Of a DNA stretch of 27,494 nt, positions 7,972 to 14,983 are shown in pieces. Position numbers and translations under genes: made by a program. The stretch's first letter is position 1; every line of letters begins with the position of its first letter. Origin of the DNA: JBHIKY01 sp042139015 (lineage in GTDB: Bacteria; Bacillota; Bacilli; Bacillales; Marinococcaceae). The notes under the pieces were generated by a model that searched no databases, was not told the DNA's origin, and saw nothing but the letters and a program-made list of their open reading frames with translations. The DNA is taken from positions 1 to 27,494 of the forward strand of contig NZ_JBHIKY010000038.1 of the NCBI RefSeq assembly GCF_042139015.1. The letters are read 5' to 3'.

Positions 7972-8118
7972 GGGGCTGTATCAAAAGTCTTTTCAAAAAA
8001 TTTAGTCCCCACTTTGGTCAAAATCACACCAAACCAAGTTATCCCGTACCACTTTTATAGTGATACGGGATTATTTTTGGAAGGACATCAACTGTTTATA
8101 ATCTTTTGATACAACCCC
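7972..8118. mobile_element. MITE-like element with terminal inverted repeats
   Basis: The ends GGGGCTGTATCAAAAG (left) and the complement of CTTTTGATACAACCCC (right) form 16-bp terminal inverted repeats with a single mismatch (C versus T). The 147-bp interior has no ORF but holds its own hairpin, ATCCCGTA...TACGGGAT, near the middle. Size, TIRs and lack of coding suggest a miniature inverted-repeat element or a deletion remnant of an insertion sequence. I see no target-site duplication. The left end touches the last base of the ygaE stop codon. The transposase family that recognises these ends cannot be named from the sequence. Confidence 0.7.
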
Positions 8119-8156
8119 TGTTCTTACTTTAAGAATCATATTAAGGAACTATTGAA

Positions 8157-8183
8157 CCTGGCAGACATGCCAGGGTATTTTTT
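8157..8183 (+). terminator. Rho-independent terminator for ygaE
   Basis: The stem CCTGGCA / TGCCAGG with a GACA tetraloop is followed by a TTTTTT run on the plus strand. It now lies 185 bp beyond ygaE, with the MITE-like element between. It also lies just past the ygaD stop codon on the opposite strand but has no T-run in that direction. Confidence 0.8.
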
Positions 8184-8194
8184 AACGTCCGTTT

Positions 8195-9937
8195 TTATAA
8201 TTGCTGAACATTGAATAATTTTTGATAGCTTCCCTCTTTATGCATTAGCTCGTTATGAGTACCGGTCTCCATAATTCTCCCACTATCAATTACGACTATT
8301 TCGTCAGAATGTGTAATTGTAGATAACCGGTGGGCTACAATAAAAGTAGTTCTGTCTTTAGCAAGATTCCGCATGGCTTCCTGAATTAATTGCTCACTTT
8401 CAAGATCTAAGGCTGAGGTAGCTTCATCAAATATGAGCAGAGGTGGATTTTTCAAAAACACTCGTGCAATTGCTACTCTTTGCTTCTGTCCTCCTGAAAG
8501 CTTTACCCCTCTTTCGCCGATTGGTGTATCGTACCCTTGAGGCAGCTCCATAATAAATTCATGGGCGTTGGCTGCTTTCGCTGCCTTAATTACTTCTTCT
8601 TCCTCCGCTTGTGGATTTCCCATGAGAATATTCATTTTGACTGAATCACTAAACAGGACATTATCCTGTAATACCATGCCTATTTTATCCCGTAGTGTTC
8701 GGACCTCGTAGTCTCTGATGTCCTTTCCATCGAGTAGAATTTCTCCTTTATCCACATCGTGAAATCTTGGGATGAGACTGACAAGAGTACTTTTTCCACC
8801 GCCGCTCATTCCCACAAGGGCTACGGTTTTTCCTGCACTTACTTTCATGGTTACATCCTTTAATGCAAATTCCATATCTTTTTCATACTGAAAGGACACA
8901 CTTCTAAATTCTATATCCCCTTTAGTATGGCTCAACGGCACTGCATTGCTTTTATCTTTAATGTCATACTTTTCATCTACAAATTCGAACACACGGTCCA
9001 TAGAAGCAATTGACTGGGTAAGTGTGGTGGAGGAATTCACAAGTCTTCTGAGCGGGCTGTACAGCCTTTCCATGTAGGATACAAAGGCAACCATTTCCCC
9101 CACACCAAGCCCGGATTGGATTACAAAATAACCAGCACTTAAAATAACAATTAATGGAGCAATATCCGTAATTGTATTTACAACTGCAAAAGTTTTTGCA
9201 TTCCATTTTGTGTGATCAATCGCTTTATCTAAAAAGTAGGTGTTTCTTCTATCAAATTGCTCCTGCTCATAATCCTCAAGAGCAAAACTGCGGATTACAT
9301 TCATACCCTGTACTCTCTCATGTAAGTGCCCCTGTACATCCGCAAGTGCCTGAGATCTGACTGTTGTTAAATAACGCAGCCTTGAGTAAAAGTATTTTAT
9401 CGCAATTCCATAGAGTGGAAACAGCGCTACTGCTACAAGCGTAAGCCATGCGTTCATAGTTAGCATGATAATTACTGCAATAAGAATAGTAGCTATATCC
9501 AGCCAGATATTCATGAGGCCGGTGATAACAAAGTTCTTTGTTTGTTCCACATCGTGGATTACCCGGGAAATAATTTCACCGGCTTTACGATTTGAATAAA
9601 AGCGGAGACTAAGCTTTTGAATATGTGTAAAAAGCTGATCGCGGATATCATACAGTACTTTGCTGCCAATCCATTGGGCAAAATACTGCCTGTAATATTC
9701 CACCGGCGGCCTGACAACCAGAAATAGGATAATTGCACTGCCGAGAAGCAAAAAAAGTGAATTCAATTTTTCGCCCGTTGGAATACTGTCATCAAGAATT
9801 ATATTGTCAATCACATGTGCTAATAAAAGTGGAGTCAGCAAAGGAATCCCAAATTTTAAAACACCAATAATAATAGTTATAATAATGATTTTTTTATAAG
9901 GTTTTACAAATTGTAAATATCTTTTAATGCTGCCCAG
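8195..9937 (-). CDS. ygaD: ABC transporter, fused permease and ATPase (YgaD)
   Basis: This type IV (multidrug/lipid exporter-like) ABC half-transporter probably works as a homodimer in the cell membrane. The N-terminal domain has six membrane helices. The ATPase has Walker A GMSGGGKS (about 376-383), signature LSGGQKQRVAIAR, Walker B LLIFDEATSALD and H-loop VAHRLSTI. Substrate unknown. The in-frame coding sequence extends upstream of any ATG, GTG or TTG to a CTG at 9937. From there it reads LGSIKRYLQFVKPY, which matches the start of B. subtilis YgaD (MGSIRRYLQFV, from memory). GAGGTG lies 7 nt before this CTG, and an in-frame TGA lies two codons upstream. The length becomes 580 residues, the family norm. 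It is translated right after ygaC (15-nt gap). A start at the internal TTG (9841) would cut off the first helix. Confidence 0.92.
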   Translation of the reverse strand: MGSIKRYLQFVKPYKKIIIITIIIGVLKFGIPLLTPLLLAHVIDNIILDDSIPTGEKLNSLFLLLGSAIILFLVVRPPVEYYRQYFAQWIGSKVLYDIRDQLFTHIQKLSLRFYSNRKAGEIISRVIHDVEQTKNFVITGLMNIWLDIATILIAVIIMLTMNAWLTLVAVALFPLYGIAIKYFYSRLRYLTTVRSQALADVQGHLHERVQGMNVIRSFALEDYEQEQFDRRNTYFLDKAIDHTKWNAKTFAVVNTITDIAPLIVILSAGYFVIQSGLGVGEMVAFVSYMERLYSPLRRLVNSSTTLTQSIASMDRVFEFVDEKYDIKDKSNAVPLSHTKGDIEFRSVSFQYEKDMEFALKDVTMKVSAGKTVALVGMSGGGKSTLVSLIPRFHDVDKGEILLDGKDIRDYEVRTLRDKIGMVLQDNVLFSDSVKMNILMGNPQAEEEEVIKAAKAANAHEFIMELPQGYDTPIGERGVKLSGGQKQRVAIARVFLKNPPLLIFDEATSALDLESEQLIQEAMRNLAKDRTTFIVAHRLSTITHSDEIVVIDSGRIMETGTHNELMHKEGSYQKLFNVQQL

Positions 9938-9952
9938 GATTCATCACCTCAA

Positions 9953-10480
9953 CTAACGAAAAAACAAATAACGTTCGTACCATTGTTCCACAAATTGTGG
10001 GTCAAACGGCCCTTTTCTCTGATAAATCCAGGATTGAAGCTCACGGACGGCCTGGTTTATTTTTCTGTCAATTTTTACAGGATAACCCATTTCTTCTTTA
10101 TGACGCTTGTATTCATCTTCATCAAGCAGATTATAAGTCATATCTGGGAAAATTTTTATATCCAGATCGTAATCAATGTATTTTAATGCTTCCTCATCCC
10201 ACACAAACGGGGTCCCTAAATTACAATAATAATGAATTCCATCAGCACGAACCATTCCGATTACATTAAACCATTTTTCTCCATGAAAGTAACAGATGGC
10301 AGGCTCTCTCGTACGCCAGCTTCTTCCATCTGATTCATGGACAAGTATCCGGTCGTTCCCGCCAACGATTTCCTTTGATGTTCCTTTTAATATAAGGGTT
10401 TCCTCCCAGATGCGGTGAAGTGTACCATTATGTTTATAGCTTTGAATTTCAATTGTCCTTCCTGTTTCCGGGAATTCCAT
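9953..10480 (-). CDS. ygaC: DUF402 nucleoside tri-/diphosphate phosphatase (UPF0374, YgaC)
   Basis: The 175-residue protein has the DUF402 signature: GRTIEIQSYKHNGTLHR, WRTREPAICYFH, YYCNLGTPF, and the acidic cluster YIDYDLDIKIFPDMTYNLLDEDEY. Characterised relatives in Staphylococcus hydrolyse nucleoside tri- and diphosphates using divalent metal bound by such aspartates. Length and ends (KGPFDPQFVEQWYERYL) match B. subtilis YgaC. AAGGAG lies upstream of the ATG at 10480. The ygaC stop overlaps the translation-initiation region of ygaD, so the two form an operon. The physiological substrate is unknown. Confidence 0.92.
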   Translation of the reverse strand: MEFPETGRTIEIQSYKHNGTLHRIWEETLILKGTSKEIVGGNDRILVHESDGRSWRTREPAICYFHGEKWFNVIGMVRADGIHYYCNLGTPFVWDEEALKYIDYDLDIKIFPDMTYNLLDEDEYKRHKEEMGYPVKIDRKINQAVRELQSWIYQRKGPFDPQFVEQWYERYLFFR

Positions 10481-10651
10481 GCCCTTCTCCTTCCTGCCAG
10501 ACGATAAATCTCTATCCTGTTAATTATACATCTACTCATCAATAATTGAAATATTTCGGTTTCTCTTTTCCCATAAATCAAATGTTTTGCCATAAATGTT
10601 TTTGGGGAATGCTTTGAAAGAGAAAGGGTTACCTTAAGGAGGAGAGTACAA

Positions 10652-10819
10652 ATGCCCAGAAGAAGAGCAACGGAACGCGATGTGGAGGAGAAGCATATCG
10701 AGAAAAGACAGGACAATTCTCGAGTGGCTTCGACATTTATTAAATACGCGGCCTATATCATTATATTTTTTGGATTTTTATGGTTTTTAGTACAATATGT
10801 TTTTCCAATGTTTCAATAG
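10652..10819 (+). CDS. Small single-pass membrane protein, unknown function
   Basis: A 55-residue protein, MPRRRATERDVEEKH..., has a highly charged N-terminal half (about 25 residues) and one hydrophobic helix (about 31-54, YAAYIIIFFGFLWFLVQYV). It is preceded by a strong AAGGAGGAG site 7 nt upstream of the ATG and followed at once by a clear terminator. Good initiation and termination signals make it very likely real. The Arg/Lys-rich N-terminus suggests an inside-facing tail. It occupies the place where B. subtilis has ygaB, divergent from ygaC, but I see no similarity to that coiled-coil protein. No family recognised. Confidence 0.8.
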   Translation: MPRRRATERDVEEKHIEKRQDNSRVASTFIKYAAYIIIFFGFLWFLVQYVFPMFQ

Positions 10820-10826
10820 CGGGATA

Positions 10827-10855
10827 AAAAGAGCACCCTTAGAGGGTGCTCCTTT
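10827..10855. terminator. Bidirectional terminator between the small membrane gene and sspE
   Basis: The stem GAGCACCCT / AGGGTGCTC has a 3-nt loop, with AAAAA before it and CTTTT after it. It therefore ends both the plus-strand small gene and the convergent sspE. Confidence 0.9.
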
Positions 10856-10871
10856 TATGCAGCGACTATAA

Positions 10872-11162
10872 TTATTTTTGGTTTTGCTGCTTTTTCTGTT
10901 GGGATTGCTGGTTTTGTTTTTTTACTTGTTGAGCATCTGTTTCGCGTGCAAATTCAGTCTGCTGGTTTTGAGAAGCAGCCTGGTTCTGCTGACGAACCTT
11001 TTGAGCATTAGTTTGGGAAGCATTTTGTTGAGCGTTTTGCTGAGCTTGCTGCTGAGCGTTTTGCTGAGCCTGCTGTTGAGCTCTTTGTTGAGCCTGTTGA
11101 GCTTGCTGCTGTGCTTTTTGTTGAGCTTGCTGCTGTTGTTGTTGATTTTGGTTGTTATTCAA
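10872..11162 (-). CDS. sspE: Gamma-type small acid-soluble spore protein (SspE)
   Basis: Gamma-SASPs are amino-acid stores in the spore core and are degraded by GPR protease at germination. The C-terminal half here reads SQTNAQKVRQQNQ, then TEFARETDAQQVKKQNQ, the unmistakable gamma-SASP repeat and GPR site. The N-terminal half is a long Gln/Ala tract (QQAQQKAQQQAQQ and variants) in place of a second GPR-site repeat. The best start is a TTG at 11162: GGAGGTG lies 6 nt upstream, giving MNNNQNQQ and 96 residues. A GTG at 11177 would put the ribosome-binding site inside the gene. A sigma-G-like promoter lies upstream. The position next to fabL and ygaC matches B. subtilis. The GPR site has Arg where Ser is usual. 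Confidence 0.9.
   Translation of the reverse strand: MNNNQNQQQQQQAQQKAQQQAQQAQQRAQQQAQQNAQQQAQQNAQQNASQTNAQKVRQQNQAASQNQQTEFARETDAQQVKKQNQQSQQKKQQNQK
11033..11150 (-). repeat. Degenerate Gln/Ala-coding repeats inside sspE
   Basis: On the minus strand, imperfect units of about 9-24 nt encode QQAQQ, QQKA, QQRA and QQNA variants. The repeat reads as leucine-rich on the plus strand, giving a spurious open frame there. Unit copies differ at third positions, so the array is not a recent perfect duplication. Confidence 0.8.
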
Positions 11163-11183
11163 TTTCTTCACCTCCACAACGAT

Positions 11184-11213
11184 TAAGATGCCCTGAATGT
11201 GAATTTAATATCC
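11184..11213 (-). promoter_or_regulatory. Candidate sigma-G promoter of sspE
   Basis: On the minus strand, GGATA (11213-11209) and CATCTTA (11190-11184) are separated by 18 nt. The -10 fits the forespore sigma-G consensus CATnHTA, and the -35 differs from gHATR at one base. Forespore expression is expected for a gamma-SASP gene. Confidence 0.5.
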
Positions 11214-11230
11214 GCAGATTTTTAAAAAAA

Positions 11231-11977
11231 TCATGTTAGTAAAGAAATTCCTCCATCGACAATAATTGTTTGTCCCCTTATCATATATGACTTATCCGAA
11301 AGCAAAAACATGACCGTGTCCGCTATATCTTTTGTTTCCACCATTCTTCCAGCGGGAGTCTTTGTTCTGGCTTCTTCAAGAAGCTCATCTCGATTCGGAA
11401 AATGTGTGAGAGCGTCCGTATCAACCGCGCCTCCTGAAACAGCATTCACAACTATATTTTTATCTGCCAATTCTACGGCTAAATATCTCGTCAATGCTTC
11501 CACGGCAGCCTTTGAAACGCCGACCGTTGTATAATTTTTCAAATATCGCCGGGCTCCCAAAGAGCTGAGGCTGACAATCTTTCCGCCATTGTGCTTTTCC
11601 ATTAAACGGGCTGCTTGCTGGGCACAGAACAATAATGCTTTGCTGTTGATGTCCATTGTCCAGTTCCAGTGAGTTTCCTCGATTTCCATCACTGGTCTTA
11701 ACACTCCAGAGGCAGCGTTATTAACGAATACATCCAGGCGCCCAAATGTATTTTCTATTTCGTTGAAAAGTCCGTCAATTTTTTCTTTTCTGCCTACATT
11801 TGCTTTAACAACTAAAGCTTTTACACCCTTTTTCTCAATTTCTGCAGCTGTTTCCATGGCAGCTGTTTTACTTCGGGCATAATTAATGACCAGATGGTAC
11901 CCTTCATCAGCCAGCTTAAGTGCGATTTCTTTTCCAATTCCACGGCTGCTTCCGGTAACAAGGGCTACTTTTTCCAT
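11231..11977 (-). CDS. fabL: Enoyl-[ACP] reductase III (NADPH), FabL
   Basis: FabL carries out the last reduction step of fatty-acid elongation, reducing trans-2-enoyl-ACP with NADPH. The 248-residue SDR protein has the cofactor motif TGSSRGIG (8-15), NNAASGVLRPVME (86-98), and the catalytic Tyr149 and Lys156 separated by six residues (NYTTVGVSK). This spacing is typical of FabL and FabI enoyl reductases rather than the ordinary YxxxK. The C-terminus RGQTIIVDGG also fits B. subtilis FabL (ygaA). The ATG at 11977 has AGGAGG 8 nt upstream; the frame extending to 12052 has no start signal. It is directly upstream of sspE on the same strand, but sspE appears to have its own forespore promoter. 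Confidence 0.95.
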   Translation of the reverse strand: MEKVALVTGSSRGIGKEIALKLADEGYHLVINYARSKTAAMETAAEIEKKGVKALVVKANVGRKEKIDGLFNEIENTFGRLDVFVNNAASGVLRPVMEIEETHWNWTMDINSKALLFCAQQAARLMEKHNGGKIVSLSSLGARRYLKNYTTVGVSKAAVEALTRYLAVELADKNIVVNAVSGGAVDTDALTHFPNRDELLEEARTKTPAGRMVETKDIADTVMFLLSDKSYMIRGQTIIVDGGISLLT

Positions 11978-12116
11978 TAAACATCCTCCTGATTTCACAT
12001 AATTGCTGTCAGTCCATTTCTCATTATAACGCACAAAAAATTCCGGTCCCACAAATATTTATATTATTCATTTATAATATAGGGTACGTACATATTATAG
12101 GAAGGACTGATTTAGA

Positions 12117-13286
12117 ATGATCCAGCCAGCTCAGCGTATGCAGCGATTAGCTGCAAGTATATTTACAAACATGGCTGAAAAAAAAGCTGAAAAACTTTCC
12201 AGCCTTGAAGATATAATCGATTTAAGTATTGGCAGCCCGGACCTGCCTCCTCCGGATGGCGTTAGAAACCTTTTTTCAGAGGAATCGCTAAAAGAAGATC
12301 AATACGGATACTCACTAAAAGGAACACAAGAATTCAACAAAGCCGTCGTTACTTATTATAAAGAAAGATTTCAAATTAAATTAAATGAAAATGAAGTGCT
12401 GCAGCTAATGGGATCACAGGATGGTCTCGCCCATCTTGCACTTGCATATTTAGATGCTGGAGATATTCTGATTGCTCCTGATCCTGGATACCCGGTTTAT
12501 TCAGCCTGCACAAGTCTTGCCGGAGCGGAGTTATATTCTCTTCCGGTAAATGAGGAAAATCATTTCATGCCGGACCTGGATAAAATACCCATTGAAATCG
12601 CAAAAAAAGCAAAAATATTTATAATGAATTATCCTGGCAACCCAACCGCAGCCATGGTTACACAGGAGTACTTCGAGAAAGCTGTTTCATTCGCTCTTGA
12701 GCACAATATATTAATTGTACATGACTTTGCTTATTCAGAACTTGTATTTACAGACCAAAAACCATTAAGTATATTTCACATACCGGATGCAAGGAAAACG
12801 GCCATTGAATTTAACTCTCTTTCCAAAAGTTTCAACATGGCCGGGGCAAGAATCGGTTATGCAGTAGGGTTCCCTTCTTACCTAAAGCCCCTGGCTGATA
12901 TCAAATCAAATATTGATTATGGTGTATTTTATCCTTTACAAAAAGCAGCTGCCTATGCATTGACGAAGGAATATAAATTTCTGGATGATCACCGATCAAT
13001 TTACAAAAAGCGAAGAGACGTGTTTTGTGAGAAATTACATGAGTACGGCTGGAATGTAACAATTCCTGATGGCGGAATGTTTATTTGGGCGAGGGTGCCG
13101 GGTCATTACTCCTCCTTATCATTTGCTCTAACAGCACTCGATTACGGCGTGGTCGTCACTCCGGGAAACGCTTTTGGGAGCGGGGGAGAAGGATATGTCC
13201 GCATTGCTTTAACGAAAGACACAGACACACTGATTGAAGCAGCTAAAAGACTTGGTTCATTAATTAAAGAAGAAAGGGGTAAATAA
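12117..13286 (+). CDS. PLP-dependent class I/II aminotransferase (DapL/PatA-like)
   Basis: The 389-residue fold-type I aminotransferase has the N-terminal INIG-like stretch DIIDLSIGSPDLPPP (32-46). It also has GSQDGL (99-104), the NYPGNPTAAM motif (171-180), HDFAYSEL (202-209), the PLP lysine Lys237 in SLSKSFNMAGARIGY, and the carboxylate-binding Arg in GYVRIAL near the C-terminus. It resembles LL-diaminopimelate aminotransferase and related uncharacterised Bacillus enzymes, but the substrate cannot be decided from sequence. It starts after GGAAGG and ends 2 nt before the quinone oxidoreductase, so the two are co-transcribed. It is divergent from fabL with a 139-bp gap. Confidence 0.88.
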   Translation: MIQPAQRMQRLAASIFTNMAEKKAEKLSSLEDIIDLSIGSPDLPPPDGVRNLFSEESLKEDQYGYSLKGTQEFNKAVVTYYKERFQIKLNENEVLQLMGSQDGLAHLALAYLDAGDILIAPDPGYPVYSACTSLAGAELYSLPVNEENHFMPDLDKIPIEIAKKAKIFIMNYPGNPTAAMVTQEYFEKAVSFALEHNILIVHDFAYSELVFTDQKPLSIFHIPDARKTAIEFNSLSKSFNMAGARIGYAVGFPSYLKPLADIKSNIDYGVFYPLQKAAAYALTKEYKFLDDHRSIYKKRRDVFCEKLHEYGWNVTIPDGGMFIWARVPGHYSSLSFALTALDYGVVVTPGNAFGSGGEGYVRIALTKDTDTLIEAAKRLGSLIKEERGK

Positions 13287-13288
13287 GA

Positions 13289-14251
13289 ATGAAAGCATTA
13301 GTGTTTAATCAATATGGAGATCCTGACGTGCTTGCCATGGCAGAGGTTCCAAAACCTGAAATCAATAAGAAGGAAATTCTAATAGAAGTAAAAGCAAGCG
13401 GAATTAATCCTGTGGATACGTATTTTCGAAAAGGAATCCGTGAAGTGAAAAGTTTCCCGCACATTCCCCATTTTGATTTAGCTGGTGTAGTGGCAGAAAC
13501 AGGCAGTGAGGTAAACAATTTTCAACAGGGAGACCGTGTATGGGCAACAAACATCTCCGGCTCTGCTGCTGAATATACTTCTGCTGACCCTTCCTTTGTT
13601 TTTCCACTTCCAGATAATGTTTCATATGAAGAAGGCGCTAGTTTAGGGATCCCTTCGCTGACTGCTCATTTATCACTTTTTAACCGGGCCCGTCTCCATA
13701 ATGGAGAAAATGTGCTTATTTACGGAGCTTCCGGAGCAGTCGGACACGCAGCAGTGCAGTTGGCTAAAAATGCCGGCGCCTTTGTGATAGGAACGGCAGG
13801 CTCGGAAGCTAAAGCCAAAATGGCTCTCGATGCCGGTGCTGATTTTGTTATACGGCATGATCTTGAAAATATTCATGAAAAAGTTAATAACATGACCCAA
13901 AATGAGGGACTGGATGTCATAATTGATGTGTCGCTCAGTGAGAATATCAACAGGGATTTAGAGATGCTGCACCCTGGGGGTAGAATTGTAGCTGTCGGTT
14001 CACCTAAAAACAACAGTCCAGAACTGCCATGGAGGCTTCTTAATCAAAAGCATGCTTCATTATTAGGTATATTATTATTCACCGCTCCCCCGGAAATTCT
14101 TCAAGAAGCTGCTGCAGAAATTAATTTACTTCTTGAAAGCGGCTCATTTTCTCCTCATTTGGGGAAAGTATTTGAAGTTGAACAAGGAGCCTTTGCTCAC
14201 AAAAGCCTTGAAAACGGGGAGGTCACTGGAAGTATTGTATTAAAAATTTAA
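13289..14251 (+). CDS. Quinone oxidoreductase-like NADPH enzyme (zinc-independent MDR family)
   Basis: The 320-residue medium-chain dehydrogenase/reductase is of the zeta-crystallin/QOR type. The NADPH-binding motif is GASGAVG (146-152), within LIYGASGAVGHAAVQLAKNAGA. ASGINPVDTYFRKG (36-49) replaces the zinc-binding cysteine region of alcohol dehydrogenases, and GDRVWA follows. No structural-zinc cysteines are present. It probably reduces quinones or reactive enones in the cytosol. The start codon follows the aminotransferase stop by 2 nt, with AAGAAAGGGG as ribosome-binding site, so translation is likely coupled. No direct link between the two activities is evident. Confidence 0.9.
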   Translation: MKALVFNQYGDPDVLAMAEVPKPEINKKEILIEVKASGINPVDTYFRKGIREVKSFPHIPHFDLAGVVAETGSEVNNFQQGDRVWATNISGSAAEYTSADPSFVFPLPDNVSYEEGASLGIPSLTAHLSLFNRARLHNGENVLIYGASGAVGHAAVQLAKNAGAFVIGTAGSEAKAKMALDAGADFVIRHDLENIHEKVNNMTQNEGLDVIIDVSLSENINRDLEMLHPGGRIVAVGSPKNNSPELPWRLLNQKHASLLGILLFTAPPEILQEAAAEINLLLESGSFSPHLGKVFEVEQGAFAHKSLENGEVTGSIVLKI

Positions 14252-14324
14252 TGCGGCATGTGTGAACTCATATTTGCCAGGGTATATCTTTATATAATCA
14301 AATATTGAAGGAGAGAGCGGGAGC

Positions 14325-14645
14325 ATGGAAAAGCACACTTATTATGTAGAAATGGAACAATCATCTATGGGATTAACAGACATTCAAACTCCGGATAATA
14401 CAATTCAATATGAAATTCAGGCAACCCCAGAGGAAAGGAAAGAAATTGAAGCGTTGATCGAAGATATTCAACAAGAAGACGCCACCAGTAAAAAAATAAT
14501 TAATCGGGCGTTAGACGAAAGAAATGCGGATCAGGCCAAAAATCACCAGCAGGAAAAATTAGATAAATTATATAGAAAAATTCATGAATTAGGTCCTGAT
14601 AAGACAAAAGAAGCTATCTTGAGCATCCGCGATGACTTATTTTAA
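14325..14645 (+). CDS. Small cytosolic protein of unknown function, paralog A
   Basis: This 106-residue acidic, helical protein has no membrane segment or signal peptide. It opens MEKHTYYVEMEQSSMG and carries TIQYEIQATPEE (26-37), followed by a predicted helical region and LDKLYRKIHELG. The same layout recurs in the gene at 14984 (MEK..YYV, SM, PD, IQYEI, TPxE, LDK, G, TK, SI), so the two are clearly paralogs. A GAAGGAG site lies upstream of the ATG, with a longer than usual gap. I recognise no characterised family. The gene starts 73 bp after the quinone reductase and could be read from it. Confidence 0.8.
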   Translation: MEKHTYYVEMEQSSMGLTDIQTPDNTIQYEIQATPEERKEIEALIEDIQQEDATSKKIINRALDERNADQAKNHQQEKLDKLYRKIHELGPDKTKEAILSIRDDLF

Positions 14646-14691
14646 TTATTTTATACTGCCGGAGGTATGGAAATAACGGTCTCTGAACAGT

Positions 14692-14734
14692 AAAAAAACG
14701 CTTCCGACTATGAAAAAGATAGTCGGAAGCGTTT
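14692..14734 (-). terminator. Strong terminator hairpin, T-run on the minus strand
   Basis: A perfect 16-bp stem (AAACGCTTCCGACTAT and its complement) with a 7-nt GAAAAAG loop lies 50 bp after paralog A. Seven A residues precede it on the plus strand, so its best U-tract is on a minus-strand transcript. On the plus strand it is followed only by CGTTTGG, though it may still act for paralog A. Confidence 0.8.
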
Positions 14735-14749
14735 CGTTTGGAAGATATC

Positions 14750-14830
14750 TTATGCTCTTTTTTCTTTCACTATTTTTGTACGAATGGATTGTCTATACTC
14801 AGGAGACATTTGAAGCAATAACAATGACAC
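14750..14830 (-). CDS. Possible tiny antisense-strand ORF or small RNA unit
   Basis: On the minus strand, a frame open from a GTG at 14830 (26 residues) or an ATG at 14809 (19 residues, MSPEYRQSIRTKIVKEKRA) stops 16 nt before the strong minus-strand terminator. A promoter-like TTGTTC, 18-nt spacer, TATACA lies upstream (14909-14880). There is no convincing ribosome-binding site at either start, so this may be a small RNA of roughly 180 nt rather than a coding gene. Nothing else on this strand explains the terminator. Confidence 0.35.
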   Translation of the reverse strand: MSLLLLQMSPEYRQSIRTKIVKEKRA

Positions 14831-14879
14831 TGCTAAATAAGTACTGACGTGGAAAAAATCTATTTAATTATTCAGAGGT

Positions 14880-14909
14880 TGTATAAAGAGGTTGATCTTA
14901 CCTGAACAA
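14880..14909 (-). promoter_or_regulatory. Candidate promoter of the small minus-strand unit
   Basis: On the minus strand, TTGTTC (14909-14904) is separated by 18 nt from TATACA (14885-14880). It would give a transcript ending at the 14692 terminator. Confidence 0.35.
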
Positions 14910-14983
14910 ACTCCTTACTATTGCTTCTTTTTTGAATGAGATTCTTTAAAGACGCTCATCCTAACGATGAAAGGAGCGGAAAA

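Noticed and set aside
8157..8183. Terminator for ygaD on the minus strand
   Set aside because: The T-run is on the plus strand only; the minus-strand side of the hairpin has no U-tract.
10878..11186. Leucine-rich 102-residue open frame on the plus strand
   Set aside because: It is the mirror of the Gln/Ala array and gamma-SASP motif of sspE on the other strand; it has no ribosome-binding site.
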